64,000 bases of DNA from Hoeflea_A sp965204935 (lineage in GTDB: Bacteria > Pseudomonadota > Alphaproteobacteria > Rhizobiales > Rhizobiaceae), in assembly GCF_965204935.1 (NCBI RefSeq), contig NZ_CBDBFO010000001.1, one strand, 5' to 3'. Position numbers and translations under genes: made by a program. Under the pieces are notes generated by a model. That model had not been told where the DNA came from. It did no database searches and saw only the letters and a list, made by a program, of their open reading frames with translations. This document shows, piece by piece, positions 17,687-26,753 of this stretch; the first letter of the stretch is position 1, and each line of letters opens with the position of its first letter.

Positions 17687-19019
17687 GTGTCATGCCTTCT
17701 ATTGCGAGGGTCGGCGCCGCCGTCCCGTATTTGCGATCGATGTCGCTGGCGGGCGTTGTGTTCATGAACATGTCCTTCAGATTGGACGCGATCGTCACCT
17801 CGGATACCGGATGGGAGAGCTCGCCATTGTCAATCCAAAATCCCGACGCACCGCGGCTATACTCGCCGGTAATCATATTGACCCCCTGTCCGATCACTTC
17901 GGTGACATAGAAACCGGAATCAATGGAGCCGATGAGATCCTCGGCAGATATCTCGCCGGGCTCGAGTGCAAGATTTGTCGATCCGGGGCTGACATTGGAG
18001 CCGCTGCGCACACCACGCCCATTTGTCTTGAGGCCCAGTTCACGCGCCGTGCTCGTCGACAGGAACCAGGACTGAAGCACGCCGTTTTCGACCATATTAA
18101 GGCGTGTGCCCCGGACACCTTCACCGTCAAACGGCCGCGACGCGGGACCGCGGACGATCTGCGGATCGTCCGTCAGCACCATCCCGGGCTTCATGACCGC
18201 CTTGCCCATCATGTCACGCAGGAAACTGGTCTTGCGCGCGACCGATGCACCGTTGATTGCGCCCGCAAGATGGCCCACGAAACCACGGGCGACGCGCGGA
18301 TCGAAAACGACGGTGATACCGGATCCTGTATCGGCTTTGCTGGGGTTCAAACGCCTGACGGCCCTGTTGCCCGCCGCCCGTCCGATCGTTTCAACATCAT
18401 CAAGGTCGTCATAAAACAGGCGCGAATCGAATTCGTAGTCGCGCTCCATGGCGGTGCCCTCACCGGCGATGACGCTGACGGAGCGGCCAAACCGGCTACC
18501 CATATAGGATCCCGAAAAGCCGTCCGACGTGACCAGGACCATGCCGCCCATACCCGCCGACGCACCAGCTCCGCTCGAGTTCGTGATCCCTTCGACATCG
18601 AGCGCGGCGGCTTCCATGGCGAGCGCGGCATCGGTCAATTCCTCGCTGCTTATCTCGGTCGCATCGAAAAGATCGAGATCGTCATAGGCCTTGGCGATAT
18701 CGGCGGGGTCGGCCAGGGTCGCGTAGGGATCTTCAGGAGAAACCCGCGCCATTGAGACGGCCCGGTCGGCGAGATCCGCGGCATCAATTCCGGCATTTGC
18801 TGAAACGCTGGCAACGCGGTTGCCTACAAACACCCGCAGCGAAAAACTGTCACTTTCGGAAGCGTCCGTGCCCTCGACCTTGCCAAGGCGGACCGATACG
18901 GAGGTCGATTGGCCGCGCGCCACGACCGCATCGCATCGATCAGCACCGGAGCGCATGGCCTGTTTGACCAGCGCCGCAGCCTTCTCGACAAGTTCTTGCG
19001 ATTTTTCAGCCTGAAACAT
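17673..19019 (-). CDS. pmbA: TldD/PmbA family protein, TldE (PmbA)-like subunit
   Basis: A 448-residue protein of the TldD/E peptidase family. It lacks the HExxxH zinc motif of TldD, so it is the TldE/PmbA type, which in the known complex pairs with TldD to cleave unfolded or modified peptides. The segment GRGVRSGSNVSPGSTNL and the C-terminal GEYSRGASGFWI are characteristic. The start MFQAEKSQ is preceded by a good ribosome site (AAGGAAAGG); an upstream ATG adds nine residues. The TldD partner is not in the window. Confidence 0.9.
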   Translation of the reverse strand: MFQAEKSQELVEKAAALVKQAMRSGADRCDAVVARGQSTSVSVRLGKVEGTDASESDSFSLRVFVGNRVASVSANAGIDAADLADRAVSMARVSPEDPYATLADPADIAKAYDDLDLFDATEISSEELTDAALAMEAAALDVEGITNSSGAGASAGMGGMVLVTSDGFSGSYMGSRFGRSVSVIAGEGTAMERDYEFDSRLFYDDLDDVETIGRAAGNRAVRRLNPSKADTGSGITVVFDPRVARGFVGHLAGAINGASVARKTSFLRDMMGKAVMKPGMVLTDDPQIVRGPASRPFDGEGVRGTRLNMVENGVLQSWFLSTSTARELGLKTNGRGVRSGSNVSPGSTNLALEPGEISAEDLIGSIDSGFYVTEVIGQGVNMITGEYSRGASGFWIDNGELSHPVSEVTIASNLKDMFMNTTPASDIDRKYGTAAPTLAIEGMTLAGK

Positions 19020-19136
19020 GTATTTGGCCTTTCCTTTCCGCTCCATTTATTGTGGCGCCGGAGCGTCATCAAGGCTAATAGAGCAATGTTCCGGCAACGG
19101 ATAGTGCTGATATCGGGTCCTGGAAGGACGCAATGT

Positions 19137-20948
19137 ATGGCCGCTGAAAGCATCTCCTTCTACAGCCACGCTCTAGTATTGCTTGGCGGTGCGGTCATCG
19201 CTGCACCGCTGGCAAAGCGTATCGGCCTTGGCACGGTTCTCGGCTATCTCGCAGCCGGTGTGATTATCGGTCCGGTGGCCCGGCTTGTGAGCGGTGGCGA
19301 TCGTATTCTGGAGTTCTCCGAACTCGGCGTCGTTTTGCTTCTATTCCTGATCGGGCTTGAACTCAAACCCTCGCGCCTTTGGTCCATGCGGCGCGAGATT
19401 TTCGGCCTGGGCCTCGCCCAGGTGGTGGTCACCGGGATTGTGCTTTTAGGGCTTGTCACGGTAACCGCGTGGTCGAGAAGTGCCTTTTCAGCAGCGGCCA
19501 TTATCGGCTTCGGACTGGCGCTTTCATCGACGGCTTTCGCGCTGCAGATCCTCGAGGAACGCGGCGAACGCAGCACCGCCTACGGGCAAAGGGCGTTTTC
19601 AATCCTGCTCTTCCAGGATCTTGCCATTGTTCCCATCCTGGCTTTGGTGCCGCTTCTGGCACCCTATGGTGAAGAGGCCGCTTCATCGCCGATGCAGGAC
19701 TTCGCCATCGCGCTCGCGGCGATCGCCTTCATTGTGGTTGCGGGGCGTTACCTGCTGAACCCGCTGCTCCAGCTGATTGCCAGCACCGGCGCCCGCGAAG
19801 CGATGATCGCCGCGGCCCTGCTCGTGGTGATCGGCTCCGCGGTTCTGATGCAGGCGGCGGGCATGTCCATGGCCATGGGTTCGTTCCTGGCCGGCGTGCT
19901 TTTGGCCGAGTCCTCCTATCGCCATGAGCTGGAAGCCGATATCGAACCGTTCCGCGGGATCCTGCTGGCGCTGTTCTTCATGGCTGTCGGCCTGTCGCTG
20001 GATCTCGATGTCATTACCGAAAACTATCTGTTGATCATTGTCGCCGTTCCGGTGCTGATGATCGTCAAAAGCCTGCTGATCTACACGCTTTGCCGCGTTT
20101 TCGGGTCCAGTCACAACGAAGCCATCCGCATTGCCGGTCTCCTGCCGCAAGCCGGCGAATTCGGTTTCGTGATCTTCACGACAGCCGCCGCGGCAGGGAT
20201 TTTCCCGCATTCGATCGCATCCATGCTCATCGCCATCGTCACCGTTTCCATGGTGCTGACACCGCTCGCGTCGTCACTGGCGAACCGTCTGTTGCGCGAT
20301 GACATCAACGAGGAGCTGGAGGAGAATTTCGAGGGTGCCGGATCGGATGTCCTGATGATCGGATTCTCGCGTTTCGGACAGATCGTCTCGCAGACCCTGC
20401 TCGCCGGCGGTTCGGACGTGACCATCATCGACCATTCGGCCGAGCGTATCCGCAGCGCCACCAAATTCGGATTCAAGATCTATTTCGGCGACGGCACGCG
20501 CAAGGCCGTGCTCGAAGCCGCCGGGATACGCGGGGCAAAGCTTGTTGCCGTTTGCACCCACGAGAAGGCAACCACGGACAAGATCGTCGACCTGATCCAG
20601 GCGGAATTCCCCGGCTCCCGGATCTTCGCCCGTGCCTATGACCGTGCGCACACACTTTCGCTGCGCGAGCGCGAGGTCGAGTACGAGCTTCGCGAGACTG
20701 TCGAATCCAGCTTCATCTTCAGCCGCAAGACCCTGGAAGCGCTGGGCCTCGACCAGGAACGCGTCGATGCGATCATCGACGAAACCCGACGCCGGGACGA
20801 GGAGCGGCTGCGCATCCAGGCTGTCGAGGGCCTGTCGGCGGGAAGCGACATGCTGCACACGAAGCCGGTGACGCCGGAACCGCTGATCAAGCCGAAAAAG
20901 GAGGCGGAGCGCCTCGATCTCGAGAATCCTCCCACCGCCGCGAAATAA
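19137..20948 (+). CDS. Kef-type monovalent cation:proton antiporter (CPA2) with TrkA-N domain
   Basis: A 603-residue inner-membrane protein. Residues about 1-385 are a sodium/hydrogen-exchanger domain with around 12 hydrophobic segments, including LLFLIGLELKPSRLW and LFQDLAIVPILAL. Residues about 400-520 are a Rossmann TrkA-N domain (VLMIGFSRFGQIV) that should bind NAD(H). The start MAAESISFY is chosen from the ribosome site GGAAGGA. Family members export K+ or Na+ in exchange for H+ and may be gated by glutathione adducts; the ancillary KefF/G subunit is not nearby. It is divergent from pmbA. Confidence 0.92.
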   Translation: MAAESISFYSHALVLLGGAVIAAPLAKRIGLGTVLGYLAAGVIIGPVARLVSGGDRILEFSELGVVLLLFLIGLELKPSRLWSMRREIFGLGLAQVVVTGIVLLGLVTVTAWSRSAFSAAAIIGFGLALSSTAFALQILEERGERSTAYGQRAFSILLFQDLAIVPILALVPLLAPYGEEAASSPMQDFAIALAAIAFIVVAGRYLLNPLLQLIASTGAREAMIAAALLVVIGSAVLMQAAGMSMAMGSFLAGVLLAESSYRHELEADIEPFRGILLALFFMAVGLSLDLDVITENYLLIIVAVPVLMIVKSLLIYTLCRVFGSSHNEAIRIAGLLPQAGEFGFVIFTTAAAAGIFPHSIASMLIAIVTVSMVLTPLASSLANRLLRDDINEELEENFEGAGSDVLMIGFSRFGQIVSQTLLAGGSDVTIIDHSAERIRSATKFGFKIYFGDGTRKAVLEAAGIRGAKLVAVCTHEKATTDKIVDLIQAEFPGSRIFARAYDRAHTLSLREREVEYELRETVESSFIFSRKTLEALGLDQERVDAIIDETRRRDEERLRIQAVEGLSAGSDMLHTKPVTPEPLIKPKKEAERLDLENPPTAAK

Positions 20949-21105
20949 CAAAATCCGACTTTGCTTCCGGGCCATCTATTCGATAGGTTCGCCGTTGTGA
21001 TGAGCGGCTCCGCGGTCATGCGGCCGTTCCACGATCAGGGGAGCGAAAACTCTTGTTCAATCCAGTCGATGACCTTTTGCCGGCGCACGGACGGGACCCT
21101 TCCCG

Positions 21106-22518
21106 ATGAGCGAATCGGCAAAATTCGTCACCGGCTCAACCATGCGCCATGTCGTCATCATGTCGGCGACGGGTTCGATCGGGCTGATATCTGTCTTCCT
21201 CGTCGACGCGCTGAACCTTTTCTACATTTCGCTGCTCGGCCAGCTGGAACTCGCCGCCGCCATCGGCTATGCCGGAACACTGATCTTCTTCACAACCTCG
21301 ATCAGCATCGGACTCGCCATCGCTGCGACGGCAATCACCTCGCGGGCGATCGGCGCGGGCGAGCATGAACGGGCACGTGAACTTGCCACCACCTCGCTCA
21401 TCTACACAGCGGTAATCATGGCAATCGCCGCCGCGGCCTGCATGCCCTATCTCGATGCGATCGCGCATTTTCTCGGGGCGCGGGGCGAGACGGCGCGGCT
21501 GACAGTCGAGTTCCTGCTGATCGTATTCCCGTCAATACCCCTGCTTGGTATCGGCATGTGCATGTCGGGACTGCTGCGGGCGGCGGGCGACGCCAAGCGG
21601 GCGATGTATGTGACGCTCTTTGCAGGCGCCGCTACCGCGGTCCTCGATCCCATCCTGATCTTCGGATTCGACCTTGGCATCCATGGCGCGGCGATCTCCA
21701 CGGTGATCACGCGGTTTGTGCTGATTTTTGTCGGTTATTACGGCCTGCAGAAGGTCCACAACCTGCTGGCACTGCCGTCCATGCCGGTGCTGATCGGCAC
21801 GGTCAGACCCTATCTCTATATCGGCCTTCCCGCCATCATGACGCAGCTCGCCACCCCCGTCGGCAACGCCTATGTCACCATCGAGATCGCCGGCTACGGC
21901 GATGCGGCGGTTGCCGGCTGGGCTGTCGTCGGACGGCTTATTCCGGTGGCCTTCGGTGCGCTCTTCGCCCTGTCCGGCGCTGTCGGCCCCATCCTTGGCC
22001 AAAACTACGGCGCCATGCGTTTCGACCGGCTCTACAGCACGATGAGCAATTCCTTCATCGTCATCATCATCTACACGCTGGCCGTATGGCTGCTGCTGTT
22101 CCTGGCAAGCGACTATATCGCGGCCCTGTTCGGCGTCGACGGCGAAGCGGGCGACATGGTCATTTTCTTCTGCGAATATGTCAGCCTGACCTTCCTGTTC
22201 ACCGGCATGCTGTTTGTCGCAAATGCCGCATTCAACAATCTCGGTTACCCGCTGATGTCGACGATCTTCAACTGGGGCCGTTCGACGCTCGGGGTCATTC
22301 CGTTTGTGTGGATCGGATCGCACTATTACGGGGCGCTCGGTGCCCTGGCCGGCTACGGGCTTGGCGCCGTGATCTTCGGCATCGCGGCGGCTATCACATG
22401 CCTGCGCATCATTCGCCGCATCTCGGAAAGGCCACCGGTTGAGCCGCCGCCAACCGCCGGCATTCAGGTCTCGCCAGCCGCCAACTCGCCCTTTACCTCG
22501 GGCAAGGGCGCGACATAG
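21106..22518 (+). CDS. MATE family efflux transporter
   Basis: A 470-residue membrane protein with about 12 hydrophobic segments in two related halves, as in MATE/NorM transporters, which export drugs or metabolites in exchange for Na+ or H+. The segment GAVGPILGQNYGA in the second half and the repeated GxGxCMSGLLRAAGD region match the family. It stands alone, between the antiporter and a convergent hydrolase gene, and its substrate is unknown. A Pro-rich C-terminal tail of about 25 residues is unremarkable. Confidence 0.9.
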   Translation: MSESAKFVTGSTMRHVVIMSATGSIGLISVFLVDALNLFYISLLGQLELAAAIGYAGTLIFFTTSISIGLAIAATAITSRAIGAGEHERARELATTSLIYTAVIMAIAAAACMPYLDAIAHFLGARGETARLTVEFLLIVFPSIPLLGIGMCMSGLLRAAGDAKRAMYVTLFAGAATAVLDPILIFGFDLGIHGAAISTVITRFVLIFVGYYGLQKVHNLLALPSMPVLIGTVRPYLYIGLPAIMTQLATPVGNAYVTIEIAGYGDAAVAGWAVVGRLIPVAFGALFALSGAVGPILGQNYGAMRFDRLYSTMSNSFIVIIIYTLAVWLLLFLASDYIAALFGVDGEAGDMVIFFCEYVSLTFLFTGMLFVANAAFNNLGYPLMSTIFNWGRSTLGVIPFVWIGSHYYGALGALAGYGLGAVIFGIAAAITCLRIIRRISERPPVEPPPTAGIQVSPAANSPFTSGKGAT

Positions 22519-22546
22519 CCACGCGTGACGCGGCCACACGGACTTT

Positions 22547-23362
22547 CTACAGGCTTTCAAGGAAACGCTTAAGATAGGTATCGAACGCATCGGGCGCCTC
22601 CCAGAACGGCGCATGTCCGATGCCCTCCATCAGGTGCACCTGCTCCTCCCAAAGGTTCCGGTATGTCAGGGACGAAACAAAGTCATTGTTGACGAAGGGT
22701 TCGTCGGCGCCGTTGACGATCGCGAGCGGAATCTGGGCATTTATTGCGGATTTCTGCTGGTTCGCCCCGACACCCCTGGCAAAGCTTCCCAGCATCAATT
22801 CCCTTGCATTGCCGTCAGTGCGGGCCACGGCCTCGCGCAGGAACGGCTCAAAGGGCGCGTTGACGCCGCAGGTCGCACGCGCATAGGCATCGATTTCCGC
22901 TTCGGAAAAATCCTTCTGGCCGGCCAGACCCATATGTTCCGACGGCAGGAAACCCGCGGAGAGCTGTTCCTCGCCGCGGCCGACCGGCGGCGCACCGGTA
23001 ATCATGAGGCCGCTGATCGCGTCGGTCTGCGCCAGCATTTCAAGCCCGATGTGACCGCCCAGGGACCAGCCCAGCATGGCATAGCGCTCATGGCCGAGTG
23101 CACCCATGAGCTCGATCGCCGCCTCGGCATAACCGGGCATGGAATAGGTCCTTTCAGCGTCCGCCGCATCCCCGGAGGCGCCATGACCGGGCAAGTCCAT
23201 GGCAATGCAGCGGTAGGTCGCCCCGATATCGCCCTCAAGCTGGTTGCGAAAGACCTCCTTGCAGGAGGAATTGCCGTGGATCATCAGGACCGGCAGCCCC
23301 TCGCCCGACGATTGGGTGATTGCGATGCCGGCATGCGATGTTTCGATCATGTGGTGGGTCAA
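22547..23362 (-). CDS. Alpha/beta hydrolase, last gene of the acyl-compound uptake operon
   Basis: A 271-residue cytoplasmic hydrolase. The oxyanion region is LMIHGNSSC, the nucleophile elbow is GWSLGG (Ser), and the catalytic His is in GIGHAPFWE near the C-terminus; the acid is probably Asp in the NGADEPF segment. No signal peptide. It lies 35 bp downstream of the LivM-type permease gene on the same strand, so it is likely co-transcribed with the importer and the two other hydrolases upstream. An esterase or amidase acting on the imported compound is the best guess. Confidence 0.88.
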   Translation of the reverse strand: MTHHMIETSHAGIAITQSSGEGLPVLMIHGNSSCKEVFRNQLEGDIGATYRCIAMDLPGHGASGDAADAERTYSMPGYAEAAIELMGALGHERYAMLGWSLGGHIGLEMLAQTDAISGLMITGAPPVGRGEEQLSAGFLPSEHMGLAGQKDFSEAEIDAYARATCGVNAPFEPFLREAVARTDGNARELMLGSFARGVGANQQKSAINAQIPLAIVNGADEPFVNNDFVSSLTYRNLWEEQVHLMEGIGHAPFWEAPDAFDTYLKRFLESL

Positions 23363-23397
23363 GGTCGCCTCCCTTGCGGTCTCCGGAACACCGCCGC

Positions 23398-24393
23398 TTA
23401 TCCCGGCGTGTTCCGTGCATCCGCCGGTTTGTCCGGTTTCCCGGCTCCGAAATCGAGTTTGTCCAGAATCCCCAGAAGTCCGCCGGGCGCGATGCGCAGA
23501 ACAAGGATCATCGCGAGCGCGATCACGATGAACCGCGCCTCTTCAAAGCCTCTTATGCCGGCCAGCGATTCCGTCGCGAATGTAAGGGCGAGCGCAGCGA
23601 CGATCGGACCGTAGACCGTGCCGGTGCCGCCGATCAGGACCATGGACAGGGCCAGCGACAGGGTCCCGAAGCCGAAGACATCCGGCGAGGCAACCCGCAG
23701 ATAGATGGCATAGAAGCCGCCCGCTATCCCGGTGAAGATTGCACTGAGCACCAGGACGGTTATGCGCTGCCTTGAAATCGATATGCCCCGGGCTGCAGCA
23801 TAGTCTTCCGCGTCGCGTACCGCCTTCAGTGATTTGCCGAAAGGCGAGCTCACCACGGCCAGCAGAAAGACAGTGGAGACAACGAGCAGGAACAGCGCCG
23901 CGTAGTAGTAGCCCAGCTTGTAGTCCTTGAGGAAGGAATAGTCGCCGAGCCTCAAATAGGGAATGCGGACCATACCCTCCGCGCCGCCGGTAATCTGCGC
24001 CTGGCTCAGCACCAGCTGCATGACAAGCTGGCCAAAGGCGAATGTAACAAGGACCACATAGATGCCCTTCAGCCTGGCAACCGGCGCGGCGATCATGAAG
24101 GCTGCCAGCGCCGCCGTGGCGCCGCCCGCGACAATCGCGACCCAGGGATTGACGCCAACGGTCTTTGCCAGGATTGCCGCCGTGTAGACACCGACACCGA
24201 AAAAGGTCAGGTGACCGAAATTGAAAACCCCGCAATGGCCGAGGCTGAGATTCCAGTTGGATGCGATTATCGCGTAGAGGAAAGCGATGATGAACAGGTG
24301 CCGTGTATAGCTGTCGATGGCGAAGACCGGAACGAGCAGAAGCACGGCAAGGCAGGCCAGCGGCAGGATGATATTGGTCGCGAGCGGTCTCAT
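23398..24393 (-). CDS. Branched-chain-type ABC transporter permease (LivM family)
   Basis: A 331-residue inner-membrane permease of the hydrophobic amino acid uptake family. The segments NWNLSLGHCGVFNFGHLTFFGVG and the coupling-helix region GISISRQRITVLVLSAIFTGIAGG are typical for LivM. The C-terminus is polar and Pro-rich. Its start overlaps the stop of the LivH-type gene by 4 bp. It carries an unknown amino-acid-like or amide substrate together with the neighbouring subunits. Confidence 0.93.
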   Translation of the reverse strand: MRPLATNIILPLACLAVLLLVPVFAIDSYTRHLFIIAFLYAIIASNWNLSLGHCGVFNFGHLTFFGVGVYTAAILAKTVGVNPWVAIVAGGATAALAAFMIAAPVARLKGIYVVLVTFAFGQLVMQLVLSQAQITGGAEGMVRIPYLRLGDYSFLKDYKLGYYYAALFLLVVSTVFLLAVVSSPFGKSLKAVRDAEDYAAARGISISRQRITVLVLSAIFTGIAGGFYAIYLRVASPDVFGFGTLSLALSMVLIGGTGTVYGPIVAALALTFATESLAGIRGFEEARFIVIALAMILVLRIAPGGLLGILDKLDFGAGKPDKPADARNTPG

Positions 24394-25259
24394 TGGCTGC
24401 TCCCGAATATACCGGTCGGCCGGAAGATCAGGACGACAATCATCAGCAGGAAGAGCACGAAGGGGGTCCAGTAAAGGCCCAGCCCCAGGATCAGCAGGGC
24501 TTCGATGAGACCGATGATATAGGCCGCACCGGCTGTGGCACCGAGACTTCCGAGGCCACCGAAGATCACCACGATCATCGCCTTGACCAGGGGTTCGGCT
24601 CCCATGGACGGCGTAATGAAACGGATGGAGCCAAGCAGGGCGCCGGTCAGTCCTGCAAGCGCCGCCGACAGTCCGAAGGCAACGGCGAACGCAACCGGCA
24701 CATCGATACCGATCAATGCGGCAGAGCGCTGGTTCTGGCCAACGGCGCGCAGCGAGCGCCCCATATTGGTCCGCACTGTAAAGCGCCAGATCGACACAAG
24801 GATCAGCGGCGCCAGCACAACGAGGATGGCCTCGTGCGCGGAGATGGTCGCGCCGAAGATCGATATCTCGCCTTCGACAAGGCGTGGAAGCTGCTTGAGG
24901 CGCGCGCCCCAGATCATCTGCGCGCCCTTTTCCAGGATGATCATCGCGGCCAGCGTTGTCATGACCGTAATCAGCAGCATATTGCGGTTGCCGTAATAGG
25001 GCCGAACGAGCAACCGCTCTATCAGCACGCCGAGCAGCGCTGCGGCCAATGTCCCGCTGGCGATGCCGACAAGCAGCCCGAAACCCGCCGCCTCGCTGAC
25101 CGTCCAGGCCACGAAGGCGCCGATCATCATCAGCGCGCCATGGGCAAAATTGAATACGCCAAGCGTTGTCCAGACCACGCTCAGACCGCTTGCCATCATG
25201 GCGTAGAGTGAACCGAGCACAAGACCCGAGACAATTGTGGCAATCAGCGTATCGATCAA
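24390..25259 (-). CDS. Branched-chain-type ABC transporter permease (LivH family)
   Basis: A 289-residue permease with about eight hydrophobic segments. The N-terminal part LYAMMASGLSVVWTTLGVFN and the segment GRSLRAVGQNQRSAALIGID are characteristic of LivH. It overlaps the LivF-type and LivM-type genes by 4 bp on each side, showing a tightly coupled operon. Its partner is the LivM-type protein encoded next. Confidence 0.93.
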   Translation of the reverse strand: MIDTLIATIVSGLVLGSLYAMMASGLSVVWTTLGVFNFAHGALMMIGAFVAWTVSEAAGFGLLVGIASGTLAAALLGVLIERLLVRPYYGNRNMLLITVMTTLAAMIILEKGAQMIWGARLKQLPRLVEGEISIFGATISAHEAILVVLAPLILVSIWRFTVRTNMGRSLRAVGQNQRSAALIGIDVPVAFAVAFGLSAALAGLTGALLGSIRFITPSMGAEPLVKAMIVVIFGGLGSLGATAGAAYIIGLIEALLILGLGLYWTPFVLFLLMIVVLIFRPTGIFGSSQ

Positions 25260-25978
25260 TGCGCCGCCTCTCCGAAATAGAGCTTCATGATGCTGTTGTG
25301 ATCCGGCGCACTGGCACGGTCGATCTCCCGAACGACCTCACCATGCTCAATCATGTATAGGCGCTCCGTCAGCGACAGGAGGAACTCGACATCCTGTTCG
25401 ACGACGACCAGCGGTACGCCGCTTTTCGCTATGTTGCCGACCGCGTCGCCCAGTTCGCGCTTGAGGCGCGGCGACAGGCCGAGGGTCGGTTCGTCCAGCA
25501 TCAGCAGGCTCGGCGAACACATCAGGGCGCAGCCGATTGACAGCATCTGCCGCTCGCCTCCGGAAAGGGTCCTGGCCTTTTGGGTCCGGCGCTCGTCGAG
25601 GCGCGGGAAAAGGTCGAACACGCGTTGCAGGTTGCTTGCCTTGTCATCCCTGGCGCGCTTTGAGATCGATGCGAGTTCCAGGGTCTCCAGAACCTGCATC
25701 TCGCCAAACAGCGTATTGCCCTGAGGCGACTGGATGAGGCCGGCATTGACGATGTCGTGCGGTTTGGCACCGGTAATGTCCGCGCCATTAAAGGAGATCG
25801 TGCCTTGCGTCGGCGTCAGCAGGCCTGAAATGGTCTGCAAAAGTGTCGTTTTGCCATGACCGTTGGGGCCGAACAGGCCGATGCTTTCGCCCCTATCGAG
25901 GCTGATGCTGATATTGCGGAGCACCGTTATGCTGCCATAGCCGGCGGTGACACCTGATACGTCGAGAAGGCGCTCCAT
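25256..25978 (-). CDS. Branched-chain-type ABC transporter ATP-binding protein (LivF family)
   Basis: A 240-residue ATPase with Walker A GPNGHGKTT (His replaces the more usual Ala), signature LSGGERQM and Walker B LLMLDEPTLGLSP. The segment GLIQSPQGNTLFGEM is LivF-like. It shares one base with the stop of the LivG-type gene and overlaps LivH by 4 bp. Confidence 0.93.
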   Translation of the reverse strand: MERLLDVSGVTAGYGSITVLRNISISLDRGESIGLFGPNGHGKTTLLQTISGLLTPTQGTISFNGADITGAKPHDIVNAGLIQSPQGNTLFGEMQVLETLELASISKRARDDKASNLQRVFDLFPRLDERRTQKARTLSGGERQMLSIGCALMCSPSLLMLDEPTLGLSPRLKRELGDAVGNIAKSGVPLVVVEQDVEFLLSLTERLYMIEHGEVVREIDRASAPDHNSIMKLYFGEAAH

Positions 25979-26709
25979 CAGTCCGTGCCCCCGAGATAGG
26001 CTTCCGCAACGGCCGGATTGCGGACCACATCCGCCGGCAGTCCCTCGGCAAGGATTTCGCCTTGATTGAGAACAATGAGCCGCTCTGAAACCGACAGAAG
26101 CAGGCTGAGGACATGCTCGATCAGGAGCACCGTAACGCCTGATTTGTTGACATCGATCAGCAGCGCATCAAGCCGCCCGATCTCCGGCTTTGTCAGACCG
26201 GAAGCGGGCTCGTCGAGCATGATTGCAGCGGGCTGGGATATCAGCGCCGATGCGATCATCAGCTGCTTTTTCTCGTAAACGGAAAGCTCGCTGGACGGCA
26301 TATGCGCCCGCGCGTTGTCGAACTGCACCTGTTCAATCACCCGATGGGCGCTCTCGAGCGCCTGGCCGGCACGCAGACCGCCATTGTAGACCGCGCTGAT
26401 CTGCAGCGTCTCAATGGCAGATAGGTCCGGAAACTCCGCGTCTTTCTGGAATGTCCGGCACAGGCCGGACCTGGCGATCGCATGCGCCGGCCGGCCGTCT
26501 ATGCGCTGGTTGTTGAAACGGACCTCACCCTCGGTCGGCCCGTAGGGGATCCCGGTCATGAGGTTGAACAGCGTGCTCTTGCCCGAACCGTTGGGACCGG
26601 CAATGCCGAAAATTTCCCCGCGGCCGACTGAAAAGGAAACCCGGTTGACGGCTGTCAGGCCGCCGAAAGTCTTGGTGGCATTGCGAACCTCGATAATCGG
26701 ATCGGTCAT
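25978..26709 (-). CDS. Branched-chain-type ABC transporter ATP-binding protein (LivG family)
   Basis: A 243-residue ATPase with Walker A GPNGSGKST and Walker B IMLDEPASGL. The signature motif is unusual: where most LivG proteins have LSxG, the sequence reads SELSVYEKKQLMI, so the C-loop is divergent (LSVYE). The start follows a GC-rich hairpin that separates it from the binding-protein gene. Whether the altered C-loop reduces ATPase activity in one of the two sites is an open point. Confidence 0.9.
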   Translation of the reverse strand: MTDPIIEVRNATKTFGGLTAVNRVSFSVGRGEIFGIAGPNGSGKSTLFNLMTGIPYGPTEGEVRFNNQRIDGRPAHAIARSGLCRTFQKDAEFPDLSAIETLQISAVYNGGLRAGQALESAHRVIEQVQFDNARAHMPSSELSVYEKKQLMIASALISQPAAIMLDEPASGLTKPEIGRLDALLIDVNKSGVTVLLIEHVLSLLLSVSERLIVLNQGEILAEGLPADVVRNPAVAEAYLGGTD

Positions 26710-26719
26710 CTTCGGCTGC

Positions 26720-26746
26720 GGCGGGCCACCACAAGGGCGGCCCGCC
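26720..26746 (-). other. Intercistronic GC-rich stem-loop after the binding-protein gene
   Basis: Perfect 8-bp arms (GGCGGGCC and GGCCCGCC on the minus strand) enclose an 11-base loop between the binding-protein gene and the LivG-type gene. It lacks a following T-run. Such hairpins after binding-protein genes commonly protect the upstream mRNA segment or attenuate downstream expression, giving excess binding protein. Confidence 0.6.
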
Positions 26747-26753
26747 CCTTTTG

